The notes beneath the pieces are model-generated. The model saw nothing but the letters and a program-made list of their open reading frames with translations. It was not told the DNA's origin and did no database searches. Source: an uncultured Eubacteriales bacterium (lineage in GTDB: Bacteria > Bacillota > Clostridia > Oscillospirales > Oscillospiraceae). Taken from it: 11,284 nt of DNA. The stretch is taken from contig CABSFY010000075.1 of NCBI GenBank assembly GCA_902477055.1, forward strand, positions 1 to 11,284, in the 5' to 3' direction. Position numbers and translations under genes: made by a program. The first letter of the stretch is position 1; the number at the start of each line of letters is the position of its first letter. Shown in pieces: positions 1-7,489 of this stretch.

Positions 1-78
1 ATCCGTAAGGCGGCACAGCCGCCAACGGCTGCGCTATAGCCATCGGCCCCTACGCATCAAAGGGGAGTTTCACCTTTC
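1..78. repeat. GC-rich hairpin-forming extragenic sequence downstream of the kinase gene
   Basis: This non-coding stretch lies beyond the stop of the sensor kinase gene and runs off the window edge. It holds two mutually exclusive perfect hairpins: GGCGGC/GCCGCC (9-14 and 18-23, 3-base loop) and CAGCCG/CGGCTG (16-21 and 26-31, 4-base loop). A weaker CCCCT/AGGGG pairing lies closer to the gene. No T-run follows either hairpin on the minus strand, so an intrinsic terminator is not clear. The composition resembles the dispersed GC-rich extragenic repeats common in gut Clostridia. That resemblance is from memory and only a genome-wide search could show copy number. Confidence 0.4.
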
Positions 79-1497
79 TTATGCGTCGGCGACCGGGAGG
101 CGGATGGTGACGAGCGTGCCGCCGCCCTCTGCGTTTTCCAGCGTGAGCGTGCCGTTGTGCATCGTGACGATCTCCTCGCACACGGCAAGGCCGATGCCGC
201 TGCCGCGTGCTTTGGAAGTCCCTTTATAAAATTTCTTCTTGATTAACGGCAGCTCCTCCTCCGGGATGCCGGGGCCGAAGTCGCGGATGCGGATAACGAC
301 GTTGCCGCCGTCCATGCAAATTTCGGCCGTGATCTTGCCGCCCTCGCCGCCGTGCTTGGCCGCGTTATCGAGCAGATTCAGGAACACCTGCCGCATTCTG
401 GACGTGTCGCAGGGAAGCTCCGGGATGTCCTCGTCGTTTTCGAGGTACTCCAGCGCGATGCCCTCCTGCGCCAGCCGCGAGCCGTACATGAACACCGTGT
501 CCTCAAACTCGGCGCGAATGTCGCTCAGCGCGACGTTCAGGGTAAAGCGCCCGTCCTGCATCCGCGTAAATTCCAGCAGCTCCTCGACCATGGCGGTCAG
601 GCGCTTGGACTCGCGTAGGATGATGTTCAGCCCGCGCCGCGTTTCCGCCGCCTCCACACTGCCGCCCGCCGAGAGCAGCGTTTCGCTCCAGCCGCTGATG
701 GCGGTCAGGGGTGTGCGCAGCTCGTGGGACACGGAGGAAATGAACTCGGACTGCATCTTCTCCGACTGGCTGATCTTGTTGGACATATCGTTGATCGTGT
801 CGGCCAGCTCGCCGATCTCATCGTCAAACTGCCGCTGGATCTGCGCACCGTAGCTGCCCGCCGCGATGCGCTTGGCCGTCGCGGTGATCTCCGAAACAGG
901 AATGAGGATGGAGCGCAGATAATACCGGCCACTGATGTAGACGATCAGCAAAATCGCCGCACCCACCAGCGCCACCATCAGGCTGAACCGCAAAATTTGC
1001 CGGTCCACCTTGCTGAGGCTCGAAACGTAACGCAGTACGCCGATGACCTCGCCGTTGGAATAGATCAGCGGGCTGGAAACGGCCATGATGCGCTCGCCGG
1101 TGGAGGGGTTCTTGCCGGTAAAGACGCTGATCTGCTTTGTTTCGATCGCCTCGGTGATGTCGCTGGTAACGGCAGCCGGCTGCGACACCTGACTGTACGA
1201 CGAGGCGACGATGCGGTTGTTCGTATTGATAAATTGCAGCTCCATCACGTCCTTGGAATCAAAGCTCTGCGTGAACTTTGCGCAGGACTGATAGTATTCG
1301 TTGTAGCTGCGGTTGATGTAGGTTTCAAAGAAGCTGGTGCTCGTTCGCGCCTTGGCCTCCATGCCGGCCTGCATATTGGAATAGTAATAGACTGCCACCG
1401 TCAGCGACAGCGCCAACACGCACAGCAGCGTCAGACCGAGCACGATGCTCAGCGTGTTACGCAGCCAGCGCCCCTGCAGGCCCTTGACCTTTCGCAT
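79..1497 (-). CDS. Two-component sensor histidine kinase (membrane-bound, HAMP)
   Basis: This 472-residue kinase senses an unknown extracytoplasmic signal, autophosphorylates on His and passes the phosphate to the adjacent response regulator. In order it has a transmembrane segment (about 15-38), an outside domain of about 130 residues (39-169) that may be Cache/PAS-like, a second transmembrane segment (about 170-190), a HAMP linker (about 190-245), and a HisKA domain with SHELRTP and phospho-acceptor His258. The HATPase domain follows, with N box NLLDNAAKH (Asn378), G1 DFGPG (406-410) and G2 GSGIGLA (432-438). No cytoplasmic PAS domain is seen between HAMP and HisKA, unlike WalK. The ATG start has an AGAGG site overlapping the regulator's stop codon, and the gap is only 12 bases, so the two genes are co-transcribed and probably translationally coupled. 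The family is certain; the signal and the exact orthologue (PhoR, WalK or other) are not. Confidence 0.95.
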   Translation of the reverse strand: MRKVKGLQGRWLRNTLSIVLGLTLLCVLALSLTVAVYYYSNMQAGMEAKARTSTSFFETYINRSYNEYYQSCAKFTQSFDSKDVMELQFINTNNRIVASSYSQVSQPAAVTSDITEAIETKQISVFTGKNPSTGERIMAVSSPLIYSNGEVIGVLRYVSSLSKVDRQILRFSLMVALVGAAILLIVYISGRYYLRSILIPVSEITATAKRIAAGSYGAQIQRQFDDEIGELADTINDMSNKISQSEKMQSEFISSVSHELRTPLTAISGWSETLLSAGGSVEAAETRRGLNIILRESKRLTAMVEELLEFTRMQDGRFTLNVALSDIRAEFEDTVFMYGSRLAQEGIALEYLENDEDIPELPCDTSRMRQVFLNLLDNAAKHGGEGGKITAEICMDGGNVVIRIRDFGPGIPEEELPLIKKKFYKGTSKARGSGIGLAVCEEIVTMHNGTLTLENAEGGGTLVTIRLPVADA

Positions 1498-1509
1498 TTG
1501 CTTTTCCTC

Positions 1510-2196
1510 TTAAAGTCCCCATTTATAGCCGAACCCCCAGACCGTCGTGATATAGGTCGGGTTGGCGGTATTGTCCTCGATCTTGATGCGCAGGCGGCGG
1601 ATGTTCACGTCCACGATTTTCAGCTCGCCGTCGTAATCTCTGCCCCAGACGGCGGCCAGAATGTCCTCGCGGGACAGCGCGCGGCCGGGATTCTGCATGA
1701 AAAGCTGCACGATGGCATACTCCACCTGCGTCAGCTTGATGCGGCGGCCCTGCTTTTCGAGCGTGCGATTGCGGATGTTGAGCGTGAACGGCTCATGGAC
1801 GATGATTTCCGGGTCGGACTCCGCGCCGCCGCCCACGCGGCGAAACAGCGCGTCAATCCGCGCCGTCAGCTCCGCCGGAGAGAAGGGCTTTGTCACATAG
1901 TCGTCCGCGCCGGTCATCAGCCCCGTCACCTTGTCCATCTCCTGCGTCCGCGCCGTCAGCATGATAATGCCGATGGCCTTATTCGACGCGCGGATGCTGC
2001 GGCAAACCTCAAAGCCGTCGATGTCCGGCAGCATAATATCCAGCAACGCGACACCGACATCCGGGTTTTCCTTGAGCTTTTCCAGCGCCTCGGTACCGGT
2101 CCCGGCCTCGATCGCGTCGTAGCCCGCGCGCTTGAGGTTAATGACCACAAAGCTGCGGATATTGACCTCATCCTCCAAAATCAAAACCTTTTTCAT
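1510..2196 (-). CDS. OmpR/PhoB-family response regulator
   Basis: This 228-residue transcription factor is controlled by phosphorylation from the kinase encoded just downstream. The receiver domain (about 1-118) keeps the acidic pocket Glu8/Asp9, the phospho-acceptor Asp53 in LLDIMLP, the switch Thr81 and Lys103 in KPF. A winged-helix DNA-binding domain (about 130-228) ends in the typical YITTVWGFGYKW wing. Length is normal for the family. The ATG is preceded by GGAGG (2204-2208) with 7 bases between, which settles the start. It resembles PhoP/WalR/ResD-type regulators, but sequence alone does not assign an orthologue. It is first in a regulator-kinase pair. The 215-base gap to the upstream lipoprotein gene leaves room for its own promoter, though no good -10 box was found. 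Confidence 0.96.
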   Translation of the reverse strand: MKKVLILEDEVNIRSFVVINLKRAGYDAIEAGTGTEALEKLKENPDVGVALLDIMLPDIDGFEVCRSIRASNKAIGIIMLTARTQEMDKVTGLMTGADDYVTKPFSPAELTARIDALFRRVGGGAESDPEIIVHEPFTLNIRNRTLEKQGRRIKLTQVEYAIVQLFMQNPGRALSREDILAAVWGRDYDGELKIVDVNIRRLRIKIEDNTANPTYITTVWGFGYKWGL

Positions 2197-2411
2197 CTAT
2201 TTCCCTCCAACAAAACTTCCCAAAAAATCAGCAGCTTCCCCGCTTGTCCCCTCAAAACCGGCACGATCAGCTGATATCACTTCCGACCGACCGAATCCCC
2301 GCGCCCGCAGACGCATGTTGCGATATGCTCTGTGTCAAAATCGGAGTGCCAGCAGCAGCGGGATGGGGGCATCCCGCCCTGCGGACGGTTTTCGACGATG
2401 CCTGCAAGCGG
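2197..2411 (-). other. Intergenic region between lipoprotein and regulator genes, with hairpin and palindrome
   Basis: No gene is visible in this 215-base gap. It contains a stable hairpin at 2355-2382: arms CGGGATG/CATCCCG (2359-2365 and 2370-2376) around a four-base loop, extended by GCAG/CTGC past a 2-base bulge. The hairpin could stop or protect the lipoprotein transcript, but no T-run follows, so an intrinsic terminator is doubtful. A 10-bp perfect palindrome ATCAGCTGAT lies at 2266-2275, about 70 bases before the regulator start, and is a possible regulator-binding site. A TTGACA hexamer (2333-2338, minus strand) has no matching -10 box at 16-18 bases. Confidence 0.4.
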
Positions 2412-3740
2412 TCAATCCGTCTCTCCGGTTTTCCAGTCCACGGGGATGGCATCGATCATCTCGCGCAGATCCTCGACAGACAGCTTATAGCGGTCGCTGT
2501 CTTCCTCCAGGCGGCCGACGACGGCGGTATCGCCCTTTTGCAGCAGCAGCGTCCACTGCCCCCCGGTGAGCTGCTCGGCAGCCGCGGACGGCAGCGTCAG
2601 CACTGTAAAGAGCGGCGACTTTCCGCCGTCGTTGACGCGCAGGAAGGTCGTTTGCTTCCAGCCACCGGCCGCCGCCGTCTGCTCGACCGCCAGCGACACC
2701 GTCCAGCGCTGCGGAATCTTCGCATACCAGCCGCTTGCGTAATCGTGATATGTCACGAGCTTGTCCTGCGTTTGCCCGTCGGGCAGGAGGTTGTACCACC
2801 AGATGAGCGACTGGTCCTTTGACCCGGCCGCCTCCGTTTCACGCATGGCCGTCAGCCGCGGCAGCTCCATCAGTCCGTCGCGGTCGACGTCGCAGCCGTA
2901 GACGTAATAATCGCGGACCGTTTTTACACCGGTGTCCGTTTCGTCCAGCCGCACAAAATTCACGAAGCTCCCATCGCGGAAGCCGAACACGTCCGTCACG
3001 AGGCTGTCCTCGCCGTAGGCCGAGGCGACGAACACCGCCGGCGTCGCTTCACACATATTTCCCGCCAAAATCCGGCGCACCGAGGCGACCGGCGCGGACA
3101 TCTGCGCCTCGCGCTGGCGGACCATCTGGCCGTCCGACCAGAGGTAGAACTCCGCCGTGCCGTTCGTCGCGTCCGCATCCTGATACAGCAGGAACACGCC
3201 GCGCGCGCCGTCGGCGGAAAGCGACGCAATGGTAAAATTGGAATACGACGCGCTGAACAGCTCCGTCAGCTCCCCGCCGCGCAGGGAGTAGGCGTTGAGA
3301 ATCTGTGTCACATTTTCGCTGACCTGCCGTCCGAGGACGATTTCATTGCCGGGCTGGTCGTCCAGTTCAACGTAAAACACCTGTTCAAACGCATTGCCGG
3401 AGCCTCTGGCCTCGGCGATCGGCGTAAATTCGCCGTTCTGCTTGTCGAAGACGGTCAGCACCAGCGGCGTTTCGCCGTCCGTTTTCCAGTAGAGGAGCGC
3501 CTCGTCCTCGCCGTCGCCGTCGAGGTCGTTGAGCTGGACGGCCTGCTGGTTTTCGCCCGCGACCGGCGGGCTGTAGGATGCCCCGGCGGGCATGACCGTT
3601 TCGATCGCACTTTGCAGATTATAATAGCTCTCCGGTTGCTTCGGCACGGCGTAGAGATTCTCCGCCGGCTCCAGCACGCAGCCGCTCAAAAGCGCCGCCA
3701 GACCGAGCGTCAGCGCGGCCAGCATCCACCGTTTTTTCAA
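2412..3740 (-). CDS. Predicted lipoprotein with acidic DxDxDG-type loops; function unknown
   Basis: I do not recognise a named family. The 442-residue product begins with a lipoprotein signal peptide: KKR, a hydrophobic core, then lipobox LLSGC with Cys21, so it should be anchored on the outer face of the membrane. The mature part contains calcium-loop-like motifs at DLDGDGEDE (about 72-80) and DVDRDG (284-289) and a looser one near 126-133. With many short strand-like segments, this suggests a VCBS/FG-GAP-like beta-propeller, but that fold is inference. The start is TTG: GGAGG (3749-3753) sits 8 bases upstream, and the basic residues before the hydrophobic core are lost if the ATG at 3725 is used. 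It is co-oriented with the two-component genes and lies directly upstream of them, so a role in envelope sensing is possible but unproven. Confidence 0.8.
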   Translation of the reverse strand: MKKRWMLAALTLGLAALLSGCVLEPAENLYAVPKQPESYYNLQSAIETVMPAGASYSPPVAGENQQAVQLNDLDGDGEDEALLYWKTDGETPLVLTVFDKQNGEFTPIAEARGSGNAFEQVFYVELDDQPGNEIVLGRQVSENVTQILNAYSLRGGELTELFSASYSNFTIASLSADGARGVFLLYQDADATNGTAEFYLWSDGQMVRQREAQMSAPVASVRRILAGNMCEATPAVFVASAYGEDSLVTDVFGFRDGSFVNFVRLDETDTGVKTVRDYYVYGCDVDRDGLMELPRLTAMRETEAAGSKDQSLIWWYNLLPDGQTQDKLVTYHDYASGWYAKIPQRWTVSLAVEQTAAAGGWKQTTFLRVNDGGKSPLFTVLTLPSAAAEQLTGGQWTLLLQKGDTAVVGRLEEDSDRYKLSVEDLREMIDAIPVDWKTGETD

Positions 3741-3748
3741 CCGCCGCG

Positions 3749-3753
3749 CCTCC
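3749..3753 (-). promoter_or_regulatory. Ribosome binding site that supports a TTG start
   Basis: The minus strand reads GGAGG, preceded by further G residues, 8 bases before the TTG at 3740. No comparable site is seen before the next in-frame ATG at 3725. This decides the start of the lipoprotein gene and keeps its basic N-terminal residues. Confidence 0.75.
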
Positions 3754-3781
3754 CCCGGCCCACAGGCCCCATAGTCAGATT

Positions 3782-3790
3782 ATTATACCA
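3782..3790 (-). promoter_or_regulatory. Extended -10 promoter element for the lipoprotein gene
   Basis: On the minus strand this reads TGG followed by TATAAT, a consensus extended -10 element about 40 bases before the TTG start. The hexamer 17 bases upstream (TACCTT) is a poor -35 box, so the promoter would depend on the extended -10 or on an activator. An 8-bp inverted repeat (3794-3826) covers the -35 position. Confidence 0.5.
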
Positions 3791-3793
3791 TAG

Positions 3794-3826
3794 TTTGTTA
3801 CAAAAAGGTAGTGTTCCCGTAACAAA
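3794..3826. repeat. 8-bp perfect inverted repeat upstream of the lipoprotein gene (candidate operator)
   Basis: The arms TTTGTTAC (3794-3801) and GTAACAAA (3819-3826) are perfect reverse complements separated by 17 bases. The element lies between the dnaE stop and the putative lipoprotein -10 box, over the region where a -35 box would be. It may be an operator. It could also form a weak AT-rich hairpin at the dnaE 3' end, but the long loop and missing T-tract make a terminator unlikely. Confidence 0.4.
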
Positions 3827-3835
3827 ATTCACAAA

Positions 3836-6800
3836 TTATTTCAAAACGACGCTGCCCTCGCCCAGCAGTTGGCGCAACTCGGCGAGCATATCGTCGCGGA
3901 CGGAGCATTGCGTCCCGCGCCGTACGCCGGTGTCGGCAAAATACAGCACCGCCTGCTTGTCGCCGGGGAACATATTGAGGATGGCACGGGTCTTGCGGTC
4001 GGCGACCGTGTTTTCGGACGGCAGGCGCAGATAGAGCTTCTGCTCGACCGGCACGGCGACCTGCGCAATGGGCTGGAAGCGGTTGACCACAAGCTGCGGG
4101 GCCTTCTCGTCGCGGACGGAGATACGCCCCTCGGCCACAAGCGCGGCGTTTTCGCGCAGATCGTTGCCGGTGCGCTGGATGACGTTAGAAAATACCAGCA
4201 GCTCGATCGAGGCCGTGTCGTCCTCCAGCGTAACGTAAGCCATCATGGAATTGTTCCGCGTGGTTTTCATCTTCACGGACTCGACGATGCCCGCGATGCG
4301 CACGATCTGCTCGTCGCGGAAGGCCCTGTCGCCCTGCTCGAACGATTGCAGAATGCGCACGATCGGCACGACGCCGCTGCCCTTGAGCTGCTTGCGGTAC
4401 TCGTCCATCGGGTGGCCGGAGAGGTACAGACCGATCGTTTCCTTCTCCATCTGCATCAGCTCGCGCTTCGGCAGCTCCGGCAGCTTTGGCACGGGGATGG
4501 CGCTCGCCTCTTCCTCCGTTTCGTCGCTCAGCATATCAAAAAGCCGGAGCTGACCGGCAATGTTGCGTTTTTTGCTGTCGGCGATGGAGTCCATCATCAT
4601 CTCGTAGGCGTAGAGCATCTGCGCCCGGTTCAGGCCGAGGCCGTCGAACGCGCCGCATTTGATGAGATTTTCGACCGCACGCTTGTTCAGATCCGTGTCC
4701 TGCATCCGCTCGATGAAATCCTCGAGCGACGCGAATTTTCCGTTTGCCTCACGCTCGCGCACCATCTGGCGCAGCAGGCCGCGGCCGATGTTCTTCACCG
4801 CGCCGAGGCCGAAGCGGATACCGTCCTCCTCGACCGTGAAGCTGTCCTCCGACGCGTTCACGTCCGGGTGCAGCAGACGGATGCCCATCTCGCGGCACTC
4901 TGCGATGTAACCTACCGCCTTTGCCGTATTGTCCAGCACGCTCGTCAGCAGCGCCGCCATGTATTCCTTCGGGAAATGACATTTCAAATACGCCGTGTCA
5001 TAGGATACCTTTGCATAGCACACCGCGTGTGCCTTGTTAAACGCATAGTTTGCGAAGTCCAGAATGTCGCGATAGATGGTCTGCGCGGCCGTTTCGGACA
5101 CGCCGTTGGCCATCGCGCCGGGGATGCCGCGCTCCGGGTCGCCGTAGACGAAGGTCTGCTGCTCGGCCTGGATGACCTTCTCCTTCTTTTTGGAGATGGC
5201 GCGGCGCATATTGTCCGCCTGTCCGAGGCTGTAGCCGCCGAGCTTGCGGAAGATCTCAATGACCTGCTCCTGATAGACAATGCATCCATACGTGACCTTC
5301 AGAATCGGTTCGAGCTGCGGGCAGAGGTAGGTGATCTTCTCCGGGTGGAGCTTGTTGTCGATGAATTTCGGGATGGAATCCATCGGGCCGGGGCGGTAAA
5401 GAGCAACGATCGCCGTCAGATCCTCGATGGACTGCGGCTTCATGTTGACGCAAACGCCCGTGATGCCTGTCGATTCGAGCTGGAACACGCCCGCCGTCTT
5501 GCCCTCGGAGAGCATCCGGAAGCTGTCCGGGTCGTCGTCGCGCACCGTGCGGAGGTCAAAATCAGGATGGCGCTTGCGAATTTCGCGCTCGGCCTCGTCG
5601 ATAATTGTCAGGTTCCGCAGGCCGAGAAAGTCCATCTTGAGCAGGCCCAGCTCCTCGATGGTCGTCATGGTAAACTGCGTTACGATCGTTTCGTCGTTCT
5701 TCGCCAACGGAACGTAATCGGATACCGGGTCCTTGGTAATGACCACGCCCGCCGCGTGTGTTGACGTGTTGCGTGGCATCCCCTCCAGTGCGCGGGCGGT
5801 GTCGATCAGCTTTTTCATGCGCTCGTCGCCGTCGTACAGCTCCTTGAGCTGCGGCGAAACGCGCAACGCCTCGTCCAGCGTCATGTGCAGCGTCGTCGGG
5901 ATGAGCTTTGCGACGGTATCGGTTTCGGCGTAGGTGAAATCCAACGCCCGGCCAACGTCGCGTATTGCGGCACGTGCCGCCATTGTGCCGAACGTCACGA
6001 TCTGCGCCACGCGGTCCTTGCCGTACTTGCGCATCACGTAGTCGATGACCTCGCCGCGCCGCTCCTGACAGAAGTCCGTATCGAAATCGGGCATACTCAC
6101 GCGCTCGGGGTTCAGGAAGCGCTCGAAGATGAGCGCGTATTTCATCGGATCGACCTCGGTGATGTGCATACAGTACGCCGCGATGGATGCCGCGCCGGAG
6201 CCTCTGCCGGGGCCGACGGGAATGCCCTCGGCCTTGGCCCAGCGGATGAAGTCCGCGACGATGAGGTAGTAGTCCACGTAGCCCATGCGCTCGATAACGC
6301 CCATCTCATAGGCCAGCCGCTCGCGATAGCTCTCCGGCGCGTCGGGATAGCGCTCGGCGAAGCCCTCGTGGCACAGCCTGCGGAAATACGTCAGCGAAGC
6401 CGAGCCGTCCGGCGGCAGATATTCCGGCAGATGGTACACACCGAAGGTAAATTCTACATTGCATCGATCGGCAATTTTTTGCGTGTTCTCGATCGCCGCC
6501 GGGTGGTTGGGGAACACCGCCCGCATTTCCTCCTCGGACTTGATGTAAAATTCCTGCGTTTCAAAGCGCATCCGGTTCTGGTCGTCCACGGCCTTGCCCA
6601 TTTGGATGCACATTAACACGTCCTGAATATAGCTGTCCTCACGCGTCAGGTAATGCGCGTCGTTTGTCGCTACCAGCGGCAGCCCGGTTTCCGCCGACAT
6701 CCGAATGAGGCCGCGATTGACCTCCGTCTGCTCCGGAAGGCCGTGGTCCTGCAGCTCCAGATAAAAATGCTCCGGGCCGAAAATGTCCGCCATTTCGAGC

Positions 6801-7273
6801 GCGTAGCTTTTCGCCCCCTCATAGTCGCCCATCCGCAGCCGCCGGGGAATCGCGCCGGCCAGGCAGGCCGAGAGCGCAATCAGGCCCTCGGCGTGCTGCC
6901 GCAGCAGCGCCAGATCGACGCGCGGCTTGACATAAAAGCCCTCCAAAAAGCCCTTGGACACCAAATAGCTGAGGTTGCGGTAGCCCGTTTCGTTCTCGCA
7001 CAGCAAAACCAGATGCTGCGCCTCGTTGTCCACGCCGTGAACGCGGTCGGTCATAGTGCGCGGCGCGACATAGACCTCGCAGCCGATGATGGGCTTGATG
7101 CCCGCCGCCTTGGCCGCACGGTAAAAATCGATCACGCCGTACATCACGCCGTGGTCGGTGATGGCGACCGCCGTCTGCCCCAGCTCCGCCGCCCGCTGCA
7201 CCAGCTTCCCGATCCGGCAAGCCCCGTCCAGCAGACTGTATTCCGTATGCACATGAAGATGGACAAACGACAT
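3836..7273 (-). CDS. dnaE: DNA polymerase III alpha subunit, DnaE type
   Basis: This 1145-residue catalytic subunit of the replicative family-C polymerase extends DNA chains at the fork. The N-terminal PHP domain (about 1-275) starts with HLHVHTEYSLLDG and also has ITDHG (38-42), GCEVYV and NDAHYL (204-209). The palm has GPGRGSGAAS (354-363), the catalytic pair Asp396/Asp398 in PDFDTDF, and Asp548 in KMDFLGL. Finger and helix-hairpin-helix regions follow, then an OB fold at about 991-1070 and a short C-terminal domain (about 1080-1145). No inserted exonuclease domain is seen, so it is DnaE and not PolC. The ATG has GGAGG (7282-7286) at 8 bases. The full length is present with no frameshift. 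It follows whiA, separated by a 208-base repeat-bearing gap, and no clear promoter was found there. Confidence 0.98.
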   Translation of the reverse strand: MSFVHLHVHTEYSLLDGACRIGKLVQRAAELGQTAVAITDHGVMYGVIDFYRAAKAAGIKPIIGCEVYVAPRTMTDRVHGVDNEAQHLVLLCENETGYRNLSYLVSKGFLEGFYVKPRVDLALLRQHAEGLIALSACLAGAIPRRLRMGDYEGAKSYALEMADIFGPEHFYLELQDHGLPEQTEVNRGLIRMSAETGLPLVATNDAHYLTREDSYIQDVLMCIQMGKAVDDQNRMRFETQEFYIKSEEEMRAVFPNHPAAIENTQKIADRCNVEFTFGVYHLPEYLPPDGSASLTYFRRLCHEGFAERYPDAPESYRERLAYEMGVIERMGYVDYYLIVADFIRWAKAEGIPVGPGRGSGAASIAAYCMHITEVDPMKYALIFERFLNPERVSMPDFDTDFCQERRGEVIDYVMRKYGKDRVAQIVTFGTMAARAAIRDVGRALDFTYAETDTVAKLIPTTLHMTLDEALRVSPQLKELYDGDERMKKLIDTARALEGMPRNTSTHAAGVVITKDPVSDYVPLAKNDETIVTQFTMTTIEELGLLKMDFLGLRNLTIIDEAEREIRKRHPDFDLRTVRDDDPDSFRMLSEGKTAGVFQLESTGITGVCVNMKPQSIEDLTAIVALYRPGPMDSIPKFIDNKLHPEKITYLCPQLEPILKVTYGCIVYQEQVIEIFRKLGGYSLGQADNMRRAISKKKEKVIQAEQQTFVYGDPERGIPGAMANGVSETAAQTIYRDILDFANYAFNKAHAVCYAKVSYDTAYLKCHFPKEYMAALLTSVLDNTAKAVGYIAECREMGIRLLHPDVNASEDSFTVEEDGIRFGLGAVKNIGRGLLRQMVREREANGKFASLEDFIERMQDTDLNKRAVENLIKCGAFDGLGLNRAQMLYAYEMMMDSIADSKKRNIAGQLRLFDMLSDETEEEASAIPVPKLPELPKRELMQMEKETIGLYLSGHPMDEYRKQLKGSGVVPIVRILQSFEQGDRAFRDEQIVRIAGIVESVKMKTTRNNSMMAYVTLEDDTASIELLVFSNVIQRTGNDLRENAALVAEGRISVRDEKAPQLVVNRFQPIAQVAVPVEQKLYLRLPSENTVADRKTRAILNMFPGDKQAVLYFADTGVRRGTQCSVRDDMLAELRQLLGEGSVVLK

Positions 7274-7309
7274 ATCAAGTGCCTCCGATCATTAGATAAT
7301 TTTTCTTTA

Positions 7310-7489
7310 GTGAATAGTGAATGGTGAACAGTGAATAGTGAATAATAGCGACCGGTCGTTATCGCTAAATTTCGCCATTCAGTTCAGATTTCATCTAATT
7401 TCAGAAGCATTCGCTGCCGAAACGCATCAATATTATTCACTATTCACCATTCACTATTCACTATTCACTATTCACTGACCACTATTCAC
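7310..7489. repeat. Heptamer-repeat inverted-arm element between whiA and dnaE
   Basis: The left arm (7310-7344) is five tandem 7-base units of type GTGAATA (two variants, ending G or CA). The right arm (7434-7489) is eight contiguous units of type TATTCAC, the reverse complement: six exact, one CATTCAC and one TGACCAC. The loop-proximal 17 bases (7331-7347 and 7431-7447) are perfectly complementary, and the arms can pair over about 40 bases with few mismatches. The central 83 bases contain a 10-bp palindrome CGACCGGTCG (7349-7358). The right arm overlaps the 3' end of whiA and supplies its stop codon. A MITE-like or other dispersed extragenic repeat is the best guess; no target-site duplication could be established. 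Confidence 0.8.

Noticed and set aside
724..2274. Long plus-strand open frame opposite the kinase and regulator genes
   Set aside because: It is antisense to two genes with clear conserved domains, its composition (His, Arg, Ala, Leu, Asp rich) is typical of a GC-rich shadow frame, and no family motif is seen.
2310..2338. Promoter with TTGACA at 2333-2338 for the response regulator
   Set aside because: The -35 hexamer is perfect, but the sequence 16-18 bases downstream (near TGCGTC) does not resemble a -10 box.
3794..3826. Terminator of dnaE
   Set aside because: The stem is AT-rich, only 8 bp, with a 17-base loop and no T-tract after it on the minus strand.
3869..5764. Plus-strand open frame of 631 codons opposite dnaE
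   Set aside because: It is fully antisense to a complete dnaE, has no recognisable domain, and its Leu/His/Asp/Val-rich composition mirrors the opposite coding strand.
7310..7489. CRISPR array
   Set aside because: The units are 7 bases, contiguous, without spacers, and occur in opposite orientations on the two sides of a unique centre.
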